From Pseudomonas tritici (GTDB taxonomy: Bacteria > Pseudomonadota > Gammaproteobacteria > Pseudomonadales > Pseudomonadaceae): a stretch of DNA of 64,000 nt. Positions 18,651 through 30,101 of this stretch are shown piece after piece. A program made the translations under genes and the position numbers. Location of the stretch: contig NZ_CP077084.1 of NCBI RefSeq assembly GCF_014268275.3, positions 3,348,001-3,412,000 of the forward strand. Direction: 5' to 3'. The notes beneath the pieces are model-generated. The model did no database searches. It was not told where the DNA came from and saw only the letters and a program-made list of their open reading frames with translations. Positions within the stretch are counted from its first letter, which is position 1; each line of letters starts with the position of its first letter.

Positions 18651-19574
18651 TTAGGGTTTTTGTGTTGAGTCCAGGAGATGCTGAATAAGTACTGACTGAT
18701 ACGTAGAGAAAATCTTATCGCTACGATGTACCAAAAAAACGGGCATATTGAAGTGCAAATCAGGATGGTCAAGCAGCTTCAGAGAGCCTTGTTCAACCTC
18801 TGATCTTACTGATGAGTACAGCATGAAACACAAACCGAGGTCATTTTTTACAGCATGTTTAATCGCTTCCGGGTGAGCAAGCTCAAGAACGATATTTCTA
18901 TTTTCAAGGCCTCTTTTACGTAGAAGGTCGTCTTCAACCTTACGGTGAATAGTATTTAGCGGTGCGCTGACAAACGCTACTCTGCTCAGGCTTGCCAGCA
19001 AATTTTTCTCGTCCAGCCATCGAGTTTCGGGAGCACAAACCAGCACTAAAGGCTCATCCCAGAGGTGGTGCGTTGTCAATCGATTCAGGTCTTGGTTAGG
19101 CTCTAAAAATGTTACGGCGAAATCGCACCCACCGGCGCGTACCGTATCGATGGCTGCGGTAGTGTTGGAGACCTGAACAGTGACACGTCCTTCGTTATGC
19201 AAACTTGTAAACTCTGAAATGAGCGGCGGCAGGAAGTACGACCCAAGAGACATAAAAGTTGCTATTGTGGCTTGACCGCGGCAGCCAGACTCGACCACAG
19301 CTAACTCACGTTCCATTTCATGTGTAAGAGTAAGTACTTCCAGTGCCCAGCGATGGACACGGTGCCCAGCCTCTGTCAGTGCAATATTTCGTCCGACACG
19401 TTTGACCAGGACACAGCCTAATTTGGCCTCCATGCTTCGCAGATGTGCTGTCACCACTGGTTGGGTCACACAAAGCTTATCCGCAGCTCCAGTGACGCTG
19501 CCAAGCTCGGCAACAGTGCAAAAAACTTCGAGCTTTTGAAATGTAAGATAGGGGTCAAATCCGCGCATAAACAC
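18651..19574 (-). CDS. LysR-type transcriptional regulator
   Basis: 307-aa LysR protein. The N-terminal winged helix-turn-helix spans about residues 10-65 (LEVFCTVAELGSVTGAADKL, TQPVVTAHLRSMEAKLG), followed by a periplasmic-binding-like effector domain. It converges on the VanA-like gene and is a candidate regulator of the oxygenase pair, by position only. Effector unknown. Confidence 0.85.
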   Translation of the reverse strand: MFMRGFDPYLTFQKLEVFCTVAELGSVTGAADKLCVTQPVVTAHLRSMEAKLGCVLVKRVGRNIALTEAGHRVHRWALEVLTLTHEMERELAVVESGCRGQATIATFMSLGSYFLPPLISEFTSLHNEGRVTVQVSNTTAAIDTVRAGGCDFAVTFLEPNQDLNRLTTHHLWDEPLVLVCAPETRWLDEKNLLASLSRVAFVSAPLNTIHRKVEDDLLRKRGLENRNIVLELAHPEAIKHAVKNDLGLCFMLYSSVRSEVEQGSLKLLDHPDLHFNMPVFLVHRSDKIFSTYQSVLIQHLLDSTQKP

Positions 19575-19838
19575 CTTATTCGTTGTTGCCTGCTATGGCC
19601 CGGTGCTTTATTCGATATTAACCTGTTTGAGGTTACTCACAATTGATTTGGACGACAACCGCAGTGCGTGCCCTAAAACTATCGGTACGCCGGTTTTTTC
19701 TGACGCTGGTCCAAAGCGTGGGCGGGGCGTGAAATTGCAACCGTTGGTCGATGCTGCTTCCGCCGTGCTCTGGATGATTTGCGACATCCTGAATGGCCGA
19801 AAAAGCAAGATGGTCTGTGAAATATTTCGAGGCTTTAT

Positions 19839-20780
19839 ATGAAATTCACAACGATTTCTATTGCACGCAAGCTCAAATTTTATCAGTTAGTTGTGTTCGA
19901 CCAAGTGCTGGAGAGTGGCTCTTTAGTTCGTGCGGCTCAGACACTTGGCCTGACTCAGCCAGCGGTTACCAAAATCATCCATGATTTGGAAGAATATCTC
20001 GGTGCGCCTTTGCTGATCCGTGGCAATCGCGGGGTAACGGCTACGGAGTTGGGAGAGTTGGTGGTCCGTCGGGCCAAATCGCTGTTGGCGGAATTGCGTT
20101 CGCTCACGGACGAGGTGAATGCGTTTCAGGAGGGCATGTCCGGTCATGTCATGGTCGGCACGCTGATTTCAGCATCGACCTCCTTGCTGCCTCGCGCCAT
20201 GCAGTTGCTCAAGCAACAGGCTCCAGGCGTTTTAGTGTCTCTGCGAGTGGGGCAGATGGATCAGCTGTTTCCGGCCCTTGCCGTGGGTGAAGTTGATTTG
20301 GTCGTAGGACGGGTTCCCGACGATTGGTGCTGGCGTAACGAGACGCCCAGGCTTGATGTGGATGTTCTCTATGCCGAAGAGTTGAGTATTGTCGCTGGCG
20401 CCGATCATCCGTTGCATACCGGGGCACCGGTCAGGCTAGGAGATCTGCACCCATTCCCATGGGTGTTGCCGCCCCAGGACTCACTGTTACGCCGTACTGC
20501 AGACAAACTGTTCTTCGACGCTGCTTTACCTACCCCAGGCAACGTTGTCGAGTCGTTATCGATTCTGACCAACATTTCCCTGATGCAGGACCAGCAAACG
20601 GTAGCCCTGATGCCCTATGGAGCCGCGCAACAATTCATCGACGTGGGATTGCTCAAGGCCTTCGACTTGGGTGCACCGATGCAGTTTGGTGATATTGGCT
20701 GCTTTTTTTCCAATGCTCGGGCTCTTGGTCCTGCTGCGCGGCTGTTTCGTGAGTGTCTCTATGAGGCGCGTGCGGAGTAA
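19839..20780 (+). CDS. LysR-type regulator, probable regulator of the 3-hydroxyanthranilate operon
   Basis: 313-aa LysR protein with the helix-turn-helix in the first 70 residues (ESGSLVRAAQTLGLTQPAVTKIIHDLEEYLG) and an effector domain of the GbpR/PcaQ-like kind. It is 136 bp upstream of the dehydrogenase gene and in the same direction. In the nba cluster of P. fluorescens KU-7, as I recall it, a LysR gene (nbaR) lies at the other end, so equivalence to nbaR is not assured. GAGG lies just upstream of the ATG. Confidence 0.8.
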   Translation: MKFTTISIARKLKFYQLVVFDQVLESGSLVRAAQTLGLTQPAVTKIIHDLEEYLGAPLLIRGNRGVTATELGELVVRRAKSLLAELRSLTDEVNAFQEGMSGHVMVGTLISASTSLLPRAMQLLKQQAPGVLVSLRVGQMDQLFPALAVGEVDLVVGRVPDDWCWRNETPRLDVDVLYAEELSIVAGADHPLHTGAPVRLGDLHPFPWVLPPQDSLLRRTADKLFFDAALPTPGNVVESLSILTNISLMQDQQTVALMPYGAAQQFIDVGLLKAFDLGAPMQFGDIGCFFSNARALGPAARLFRECLYEARAE

Positions 20781-20852
20781 GACGTCAGGTATTGCCGGGC
20801 GTTGATGAGGCTTCACAGGTATTCCATTTAACAATACCCGGTCTCGATATCC

Positions 20853-20869
20853 TTATTATCCACTGATAA
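20853..20869. promoter_or_regulatory. Possible LysR operator
   Basis: An imperfect dyad TTAT-N9-ATAA in the gap between the LysR gene and the first gene of the operon. Size and symmetry suit a LysR site, but the match is weak and the call rests mostly on position. Confidence 0.25.
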
Positions 20870-20916
20870 CTACTCTCCCTAAACTTCCTCCAAATAATTC
20901 AGTTTCGGAGGTTGAT

Positions 20917-22383
20917 GTGTCTGAACCCTTGCAGTTGCTGCGTAATTATATCTCGGGTGAATTTGTCGCAAGCGACCAGACCTTCCCTAATATTTCGCCC
21001 GTCGACGGCCGGACTCTGAGCCAGGTTTGCGAGGCTGACAGCGTTTTGGTAGAGCGTGCTGTGGCGGCAGCGAAAGCCGCCCAGTCGGGGCCTTGGGCTA
21101 ATTTCAGCGCACGCGAACGAGCGCAGATGCTGCACAAGATTGCCGATGGCATCGAGCGCCGCTTTGATGATTTTGTCGCCGCCGAAGTGGCTGACACCGG
21201 TAGGCCTGTGCACCAGGCTCGCAGTCTCGATATCGCCCGTGGTGTCCATAACTTTCGAACCTTTGCCGAGCTGATCAATCAAGCTGGCAGTGAATGTTTT
21301 GAGATGCGTACGGGCGACGGCTCGGACGTGTTCAGCTTCTCGGTGCGTAAGCCTCATGGTGTGGTGGCGATCATTTCGCCTTGGAACCTGCCGATGTTGT
21401 TGATGACCTGGAAAGTTGCGCCGGCGCTGGCCTGTGGCAATTCGGTGGTGGTCAAGCCATCGGAAGACTCGCCATCCACCGCCACGTTACTTGCCGAAGT
21501 CATGCACGAAGTTGGTCTGCCAGCCGGCGTGTTTAACCTGGTGCATGGTTTCGGCCCAAACTCGGCGGGGGAGCTTCTAACGCGTAATCCAGACGTCGAT
21601 GCGATCACCTTCACCGGCGAATCACGCACCGGTGCAACCATCATGAAAGTCGCTGCCGAAGGCGTGCGTGACGTCTCGTTCGAACTCGGCGGAAAAAACG
21701 CCGCCGTGGTGTTCGCCGATTGCGATTTCGACGCGGCCGTAGCGGGTGTTCTGCGCTCCAGCTTCACCAATTCCGGGCAGGTATGTCTGTGCTCGGAACG
21801 GGTTTATGTCGAGCGCCCGATCTACGAGCGATTCGTCGCCGCCATGAAGGCCGGTGCCGAGGCGCTGAAGATCGGTTACCCGGACGAAGACGGGGTCAAT
21901 ATGGGCTCGTTGATCTCACATAAACACCGCGACAAAGTCCTCGGTTATTTCGATCTGGCTCTTGCCGAAGGCGCGACCGTGGTGACGGGTGGCGGCGTAC
22001 CTACCTTTGGCGATGAGCGTGATAACGGTGCCTATGTGCAGCCGACTATCTGGACGGGCTTGAGCGACGGTGCCCGTTGCGTGCGTGAGGAAGTCTTCGG
22101 TCCTGTGTGCCACATCGCGCCGTTCGACAGCGACGACGAAGTGGTGCGTCGAGTCAACGACTGTGCGTACGGTCTGGCTACTGCCGTGTGGACTCGCGAC
22201 TTGAAGCGCGCGCACACCGTCACGCGTCAATTCCGCGTCGGTATGGTCTGGGTCAATACCTGGTTCCTGCGCGACTTGCGCACGCCGTTTGGTGGCACGC
22301 GACTATCCGGTATCGGCCGTGAGGGTGGTCGGCACTCCCTGGATTTCTATTCCGAAATCACCACCATTTGTATCAATCCATGA
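20917..22383 (+). CDS. nbaE: 2-aminomuconate 6-semialdehyde dehydrogenase
   Basis: 488-aa NAD-dependent aldehyde dehydrogenase. Catalytic Cys290 lies in NSGQVC, the general base Glu256 in FELGGKN, and the oxyanion Asn157 in SPWNLP. The neighbours specify the substrate: 3-hydroxyanthranilate ring-cleavage product, after decarboxylation, gives 2-aminomuconate semialdehyde, oxidised here to 2-aminomuconate. Related enzymes act on 2-hydroxymuconate semialdehyde (DmpC/XylG). A GTG start is used, with CGGAGG five bases upstream. First gene of an eight-gene operon with overlapping junctions. Confidence 0.88.
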   Translation: MSEPLQLLRNYISGEFVASDQTFPNISPVDGRTLSQVCEADSVLVERAVAAAKAAQSGPWANFSARERAQMLHKIADGIERRFDDFVAAEVADTGRPVHQARSLDIARGVHNFRTFAELINQAGSECFEMRTGDGSDVFSFSVRKPHGVVAIISPWNLPMLLMTWKVAPALACGNSVVVKPSEDSPSTATLLAEVMHEVGLPAGVFNLVHGFGPNSAGELLTRNPDVDAITFTGESRTGATIMKVAAEGVRDVSFELGGKNAAVVFADCDFDAAVAGVLRSSFTNSGQVCLCSERVYVERPIYERFVAAMKAGAEALKIGYPDEDGVNMGSLISHKHRDKVLGYFDLALAEGATVVTGGGVPTFGDERDNGAYVQPTIWTGLSDGARCVREEVFGPVCHIAPFDSDDEVVRRVNDCAYGLATAVWTRDLKRAHTVTRQFRVGMVWVNTWFLRDLRTPFGGTRLSGIGREGGRHSLDFYSEITTICINP

Positions 22384-22403
22384 TCCGTCTGGAGTCATCG
22401 ACC

Positions 22404-23213
22404 ATGCATGAAGACCTTATTGAAGCCGCAAGTCGGCTGCGCCAGGCCGAACGCAGCGGGCAACCTTGCGCGCCAGTGCGCGACTTGATTGCCAGTGCGC
22501 TCGCTGCCGACCCGACGGCTGATCCTGTCGCGCTCGCCTATGCCGTGCAGCAGTACAACACCCAAGCGGCAATCGACGCTGGCATGCGGCCGGTCGGCCG
22601 CAAAATCGGCCTCACCTCGCGCGCCGTGCAGCAACAGCTTGGCGTGAATCAGCCGGACTTCGGTTTGCTGTTCGCCAGCATGTCCCGTGGCGACGACCAA
22701 CCCATCGCCTGGGCTGACACCGCACAGCCAAAAGTTGAAGCGGAAATTGCCCTGGTGCTGGAACACGACCTGTGCCACGAACAGCACACCATGGCTGATT
22801 TGATCCGCGCCACCGCATTTGCGTTGCCGGCCATCGAGATCGTCGGCAGCCGCATCGCCAACTGGGACATCCGCTTGGTCGACACCATCGCCGACAACGC
22901 GTCTTCGGGCCTGTTCGTGCTTGGCAGTCGCCCAGTGCAACTGGACAAGCTCGATCTGGTGCGTTGCGGCATGAGCATGACGCTCGCGGGCGAACCGGTT
23001 TCGGTCGGTGCTGGCGCAGCCTGTATGGGCAACCCGCTCAACGCTGCGTTGTGGCTCGCCGACACCATGACGCGTTTGGGCGTTCCGCTGCGCGCCGGGG
23101 ACATTCTGCTGACTGGCGCACTCGGGCCGATGGTCGCTGCGCGGCCGGGCAATGTGTTCACCGCGCATATCCAGGGCCTGGGCAGCGTCACTGCTGCTTT
23201 CGACCATCAATAA
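22404..23213 (+). CDS. nbaH: 2-hydroxypenta-2,4-dienoate (2-oxopent-4-enoate) hydratase
   Basis: 269 aa from the ATG at 22404, preceded by CTGGAG; an upstream ATG overlapping the previous stop is also in frame. It resembles MhpD in length and in sequence ([38 protein letters not shown]). The enzyme adds water to 2-oxopent-4-enoate, giving 4-hydroxy-2-oxovalerate for the aldolase. Metal ligand candidates are the Glu residues in VEAEIAL. Confidence 0.88.
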   Translation: MHEDLIEAASRLRQAERSGQPCAPVRDLIASALAADPTADPVALAYAVQQYNTQAAIDAGMRPVGRKIGLTSRAVQQQLGVNQPDFGLLFASMSRGDDQPIAWADTAQPKVEAEIALVLEHDLCHEQHTMADLIRATAFALPAIEIVGSRIANWDIRLVDTIADNASSGLFVLGSRPVQLDKLDLVRCGMSMTLAGEPVSVGAGAACMGNPLNAALWLADTMTRLGVPLRAGDILLTGALGPMVAARPGNVFTAHIQGLGSVTAAFDHQ

Positions 23214-24169
23214 TGAGCGAGAACCGCAGCGTGAACAAAAAACTTAAAGTCGCGATCATTGGTTCCGGCAACATTGGCACCGACCTGATGATCAAGATCC
23301 TGCGTAACGCTAGGTACCTGGAAATGGCGGTGATGGTCGGTATCGACCCGGCCTCCGATGGTCTGGCCCGCGCGTCGCGGCTAGGCGTGGCGGTGACCCA
23401 TGAGGGCGTCGAAGGCTTGACCCGGCTGGACGTGTTCAAAGACATCGACTTCGTGTTCGATGCCACTTCGGCCGGTGCCCACGTCAAGAACGATGCCTTC
23501 CTGCGCTCGATCAAACCCGGCATCCGACTGATCGACCTGACCCCGGCAGCCATAGGTCCGTACTGCGTGCCGGTGGTTAACCTGGAACAGAACCTGGATC
23601 AGCTCAACGTCAACATGGTCACCTGCGGCGGCCAGGCGACGATTCCGATGGTCGCTGCCGTGTCCCGCGTGGCCAAGGTGCACTACGCTGAAATTGTCGC
23701 CTCGATCGCCAGTAAATCCGCCGGTCCCGGCACCCGCGCCAATATCGACGAGTTTACCGAAACCACTTCAAAAGCCATCGAAGTGATTGGCGGCGCCACC
23801 AAGGGCAAGGCGATCATCGTGATGAACCCGGCCGAGCCGCCGCTGATGATGCGCGACACGGTTTTCGTGCTTTCCGAAGCGGCTGACCAGGCATTGGTCG
23901 AGTCTTCCATCATCGAAATGGCCGCTGCAGTGCACGCCTATGTGCCGGGCTATCGCCTCAAGCAGCAGGTGCAGTTCGATGTGATTTCTGAAGGCGCGCC
24001 GCTGCATATTCCGGGGCTGGGCACCTTCTCGGGCTTGAAGACCTCGATTTTCCTCGAAGTCGAAGGCGCCGCCCACTACCTGCCAGCCTACGCTGGAAAC
24101 CTCGACATCATGACGTCTGCTGCCTTGGCCACCGCCGAGCGCATGGCACAGTCGATTTTGAGCGCCTGA
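23213..24169 (+). CDS. nbaJ: Acetaldehyde dehydrogenase (CoA-acylating)
   Basis: 318-aa enzyme of the MhpF/DmpF/BphJ family that turns acetaldehyde into acetyl-CoA with NAD and CoA. The Rossmann motif GSGNIG is at 17-22, and the catalytic Cys138 lies in VTCGGQA. Its start overlaps the hydratase stop (TAATG), so the genes are translationally coupled. It normally forms a channelling complex with the aldolase encoded next. Confidence 0.93.
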   Translation: MSENRSVNKKLKVAIIGSGNIGTDLMIKILRNARYLEMAVMVGIDPASDGLARASRLGVAVTHEGVEGLTRLDVFKDIDFVFDATSAGAHVKNDAFLRSIKPGIRLIDLTPAAIGPYCVPVVNLEQNLDQLNVNMVTCGGQATIPMVAAVSRVAKVHYAEIVASIASKSAGPGTRANIDEFTETTSKAIEVIGGATKGKAIIVMNPAEPPLMMRDTVFVLSEAADQALVESSIIEMAAAVHAYVPGYRLKQQVQFDVISEGAPLHIPGLGTFSGLKTSIFLEVEGAAHYLPAYAGNLDIMTSAALATAERMAQSILSA

Positions 24170-24179
24170 GGAGACGATC

Positions 24180-25211
24180 ATGGACATCAATAAAAAGCTC
24201 TACATCAGTGATGTTACCCTGCGCGACGGCAGCCACGCCATTCGCCACCAGTATTCGATCCAGAACGTCCAGGATATTGCCCGGGCGTTGGACGCGGCCC
24301 GCGTCGACAGCATCGAAGTGGCTCACGGCGATGGTCTTCAAGGTTCAAGCTTCAACTACGGCTTTGCCGCGCACACCGATCTTGAGTGGATCGAAGCGGC
24401 TGCCGACGTGATCAGTCATGCCAAGATCGCCACCTTGCTGTTGCCCGGTATAGGTTCTGTACATGACCTGAAGGCAGCCTACAACGCGGGTGCCCGGGTG
24501 GTGCGCATCGCCACTCATTGCACCGAAGCGGATGTGTCGAAACAGCACATCGAATATGCGCGCGAATTGGGTATGGATACCGTCGGTTTCCTGATGATGA
24601 GTCATATGATCGCCCCCGAGCAGTTGGCCGCTCAGGCCAAGCTGATGGAAAGCTACGGCGCCACCTGTGTGTACATGGCCGACTCCGGTGGGGCGATGAG
24701 CATGCAGGACGTACGCGAGCGCTTCCGTGCTTTCAAAGCCGTGCTCAAGCCAGAAACCGAAACGGGCATGCACGCCCACCACAACCTGAGCCTTGGAGTG
24801 GCCAACTCTATCACTGCGGTGGAGGAGGGCTGTGACCGTATCGATGCCAGCCTGGCCGGCATGGGCGCCGGTGCGGGTAACGCACCGCTGGAAGTGTTTA
24901 TCGCCGCGGCCGAACGCATGGGCTGGAACCATGGCACCGACCTCTACACCTTGATGGATGCTGCCGACGACATCGTCCGCCCCCTGCAGGATCGTCCTGT
25001 GCGGGTTGACCGTGAAACCCTGGCCTTGGGTTATGCCGGGGTCTACTCCAGCTTCCTGCGTCACGCCGAAATCGCTGCGGCCAAGTATGGCCTTAAGACC
25101 CTCGACATCCTGGTCGAGCTGGGTAAGCGCCGGATGATCGGCGGCCAGGAAGACATGATCGTTGACGTCGCCCTCGATTTGCTGTCAGCCCGCAAGGAAC
25201 AACGCCCATGA
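24180..25211 (+). CDS. nbaI: 4-hydroxy-2-oxovalerate aldolase
   Basis: 343-aa metal-dependent class II aldolase of the DmpG/MhpE/BphI family, cleaving 4-hydroxy-2-oxovalerate to pyruvate and acetaldehyde. The active-site [13 protein letters not shown] lies at 13-25, and the metal-binding H-x-H in GMHAHHN is present. The C-terminal domain that docks to the acylating dehydrogenase is complete. It begins 10 bp after the dehydrogenase gene. Confidence 0.94.
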   Translation: MDINKKLYISDVTLRDGSHAIRHQYSIQNVQDIARALDAARVDSIEVAHGDGLQGSSFNYGFAAHTDLEWIEAAADVISHAKIATLLLPGIGSVHDLKAAYNAGARVVRIATHCTEADVSKQHIEYARELGMDTVGFLMMSHMIAPEQLAAQAKLMESYGATCVYMADSGGAMSMQDVRERFRAFKAVLKPETETGMHAHHNLSLGVANSITAVEEGCDRIDASLAGMGAGAGNAPLEVFIAAAERMGWNHGTDLYTLMDAADDIVRPLQDRPVRVDRETLALGYAGVYSSFLRHAEIAAAKYGLKTLDILVELGKRRMIGGQEDMIVDVALDLLSARKEQRP

Positions 25212-25992
25212 ATACCCATATCGCGCATATCGCCAAGGCCCTTGATCACGCTGCACGAAAAGCCGAAGCACTGGCGCAGTTCAGCACGCAAACGCCATTC
25301 TCCCTTGAGGAGGCGTACCAGATTCAACGCGCCTCGATGCAGCATCGCTATGATGCCGGCGAACGCATGATCGGGCTTAAACTGGGCTTCACCAGCCGCG
25401 CCAAGATGATTCAAATGGGTGTTGACAGCTTAATCTGGGGCTGGCTCACCGATGCGATGCTCGAAGAGGATGGTGGCCTTGTCGATCTGAGTCGGTTCAT
25501 TCATCCGCGAGCCGAACCTGAGGTGTGCTTCCTCACGCGCAAGACCATCGACCGGCCCCTGACACAACTCGAGGCCATCGATTATCTGGAAGCGGTGGCA
25601 CCCGCCATCGAGATTATTGATTCGCGGTATCAGGCGTTCAAATTCACCTTGGAAGATGTGGTTGCCGACAACTGTTCGTCGTCCGGCCTGGTGGTGGGTG
25701 CATGGTCCCGTGACTTCGCGAACCTGGCCAACGCAGGGGTGCTGATGCGTATCAATGGTCGGGTGGTCCAGGCCGGTTCGACGGCGGCGATTCTCGGCCA
25801 TCCGTTGCGAGGCCTGGTGCAGGCTTCGCAGTTGCTGGCCAAGGCAGAAATTTCTTTGCCTGCCGGCAGCCTTATCATGGCCGGTGCCGCAACCGCCGCC
25901 GAGGCCCTGAGCCCTGGGGCCCATGTCAGTGTCGAAATTGCCGGTTTCGGTGAGTGCGGCTTCAATGTTCCGACAGTGCAAGGGGAGGCGCA

Positions 25993-25996
<4 letters not shown>
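25208..25996 (+). CDS. nbaG: 4-oxalocrotonate (2-oxo-3-hexenedioate) decarboxylase
   Basis: 262 aa, paralogous to the hydratase upstream (both in the fumarylacetoacetase-like hydratase/decarboxylase family). It has the decarboxylase-type segments [17 protein letters not shown] and RAEPEVCFL and [10 protein letters not shown]. It decarboxylates the 2-oxohexenedioate formed after deamination to 2-oxopent-4-enoate. It overlaps the aldolase stop by four bases (ATGA). Confidence 0.88.
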
Positions 25997-27987
<1,991 letters not shown>

Positions 27988-28249
27988 CCGAGGTCTGAAG
28001 GTCGCTGCGCAGGCATCACCGTGACGCGATGGTAGCTTGGGGCCGCTGGTACAATCGCGCATCAACAAATCGGTAAGCCCGCTGTCAGGCGCAGGGAAAT
28101 TTGTTCGTGAGTACCCGGTTCGGCTGTTCCTGAACAAGCAGTACACAGTGCCATTTCCTAGCAGTGGTCCGGTGTAAACCGCCCCCGAACCGCGGTTAGA
28201 CCTGAACGCAGTGAACAACAGCGCCTGGCTTGCTGACTTTAGCTAAATT

Positions 28250-28855
28250 CTAACCCCTATCCTTGATGCCTAGCCCCTTTACTGACTTGGCTCGATTCTG
28301 ATCCAGCGAGTTGTAATAGGTGTTTTGAGTTGTCGACATACTCTCGTGGCGTAAGTCAGCTTGAAGATCCTTGATGTCGCGAAATGGTGCGTCAAATGTA
28401 GCCGCCGTGTGACGCAACCAATGTAGGGATGCCGACCGAAGCTTATCCATCTCCAAGTCAGTTTGATCCTCGTCCTTCATGCGCTGAAGTGATTTATCAA
28501 ACACCATTTGAATGAGGGCACGAATGTAACGATCTGACAGGCCAGCCCGACCTCTGACCGTTGTGACCAGTGGAGTACTTTCCTTGTAAGACGGCAGCGG
28601 CGGAAGGGAAAGGGTGGTCCGATATCGCTTCAAGTAGTCTTCAATGTATTCGTCACGTACGCTAACTTTCGCGGACTTATTACCTTTACCCACGACGTTG
28701 AACCACCAATTCTCACCGTCAAATTCGAACGAACCCATTGTAGGTATCCAATTGTCCCGACCGACGAGATCAGAAATTCGGAGATAGAGAGAGAAGAGGG
28801 TGGCCACAATAAATAACGTTCGCTCGTGCCTAGGATCCTCTGCGGCCATGACTTC
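28250..28855 (-). pseudogene. Tyrosine recombinase (integrase), C-terminal fragment
   Basis: About 200 codons of a tyrosine-type site-specific recombinase. The catalytic set is intact: first Arg in YLRISDL, Lys in the GKGNKSAK hairpin, H-x-x-R in LHWLRHTAAT, His in LRHESM, and Tyr in NTYYN. The N-terminal core-binding domain is missing because an IS3-family element abuts the fragment. On the far side of the IS the sequence is an autotransporter gene, not the rest of the integrase, so insertion was followed by a deletion or rearrangement. Confidence 0.85.
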
Positions 28856-28917
28856 TGAATCGCCCCGGGTTTCGTAGACACCCCTTTGCCTTAAACTGAG
28901 GCCAATTAGGAGGTGCC

Positions 28918-29196
28918 ATGAGCAACCCGCGTTACCCCGAAGAATTCAAAATCCAAGCGGTCAATCAAGTGACCGAAAAGAAGCTTCCTGTTGCTGATGT
29001 GGCAACACGTCTTGGTGTGTCGACGCATAGCCTCTATGCCTGGATAAAGCGCTATAGCAAACGTTTAGAAGAACGACAGCAAGACGATGATCAACACGCT
29101 GAACTGCGTCGTCTGCGAGCAGAACTCAAACGCGTCACTGAAGAGCGAGACATCTTAAAAAAGGCCGCCGCGTACTTTGCCAAGGAGTGCGGCTGA
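28918..29196 (+). CDS. IS3-family transposase OrfA
   Basis: 92 aa with an N-terminal helix-turn-helix (FKIQAVNQVTEKKLPVADVA, RLGVSTHSLYAWIK) and a C-terminal leucine-zipper-like coil (ELRRLRAELKRVTEERDILKK). The slippery heptamer A6G at 29157-29163 fits the programmed -1 frameshift that joins OrfA to OrfB. AGGAGG precedes the ATG. Confidence 0.9.
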   Translation: MSNPRYPEEFKIQAVNQVTEKKLPVADVATRLGVSTHSLYAWIKRYSKRLEERQQDDDQHAELRRLRAELKRVTEERDILKKAAAYFAKECG

Positions 29197-30068
29197 AGTA
29201 CGCCTTTATCCAGCAGCGCGCTGGCGACTATTCGATTCGACGGCTTTGCCTGATGCTGAAAGTCCATCCCAGCGGTTATTACGCCTGGCTGTCTGAGCCG
29301 CAATCTTTACGCGCCAAAGACGACCAGCGACTGCTGGCTTTGATCAAGCATTCCTGGCTGGAGAGCGGCGGTGTTTATGGCTATCGCAAAATCCATGACG
29401 ATCTGCGCGAGGTCGGTGAGGATTGTGGTCGTCATCGTGTGGCGAGGCTGATGCGTCTTGAAGGTCTGCGTTCTCAGACAGGTTAGCGACGCCGCCCTGG
29501 AAAGTACGGCGGTAAGCCAGCGGTCGCCTCACCCAATTTGCTGAAGCGCCAGTTCGATGTCGTGAAACCCAACAAGGTTTGGGTCACCGACATCACCTAC
29601 ATTCGTACTTATGAAGGTTGGTTGTATTTGGCAGTGGTGCTGGATCTGTTTTCTCGCCAGGTCGTTGGCTGGTCAATGAAGGCGCAGATGACCAGTGATT
29701 TGGCTATTGATGCGTTGTTGATGGCGGTTTGGAGGCGTAAACCTAAGCAAGAGGTGATGGTTCATTCCGACCAAGGTAGCCAGTACAGCAGCTCCGATTG
29801 GCGCAGCTTTTTGAAGGCAAACAATTTGGTTGCCAGCATGAGTCGCAGAGGCAACTGCCATGACAACGCCGTGGCCGAGAGCTTTTTCCAGCTTCTGAAA
29901 CGAGAACGGATCAAGCGAAAAATTTACACCACGCGGGAAGATGCGCGTAGTGATGTGTTCGATTACATCGAGATGTTCTACAACGTAAAACGCCGTCATG
30001 GTTTCAACAATCAGCTGTCACCGGTAGAGTTTGAAAAGCGTTACGCAGCGAGCCTGGAGAGTGTCTAG
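29187..30068 (+). pseudogene. IS3-family transposase OrfB, interrupted by an amber codon
   Basis: Integrase-core (DDE) transposase. The frame is open from 29187 but meets TAG at 29484-29486, then continues in the same frame to 30068. The catalytic residues lie after the stop: Asp in VWVTDITY, Asp in HSDQGSQYSS, and Glu in NAVAESFFQLLK. In related transposases this position is usually Tyr (QTGYRRRPGKYGGKP), so a single base change explains it. Without suppression no DDE domain is made. Confidence 0.88.
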
Positions 30069-30101
30069 AGAACCAGGGGCGATTCAGCTTACTGGTGTCG
30101 A

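Larger units (their letters stand above)
28856..30086 (+). mobile_element. IS3-family insertion sequence (IS51-group-like)
   Basis: 1,231-bp element with imperfect 26-bp terminal inverted repeats beginning TGAATCGCCCC (left end 28856-28881, right end 30061-30086). It holds overlapping orfA and orfB in relative frames 0 and -1. No short target duplication is visible, in line with a deletion next to it. OrfB has an internal amber codon, so the element is probably not autonomous. The group assignment is from memory of the end sequence. Confidence 0.88.

Noticed and set aside
22395..25064. Long minus-strand frames across the hydratase, acylating dehydrogenase and aldolase genes
   Set aside because: They are shadows of strongly supported plus-strand genes and show no family motifs.
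28918..29486. OrfB's first part as a complete short protein
   Set aside because: The stop is in frame with a continuing transposase sequence, and relatives have a sense codon there.
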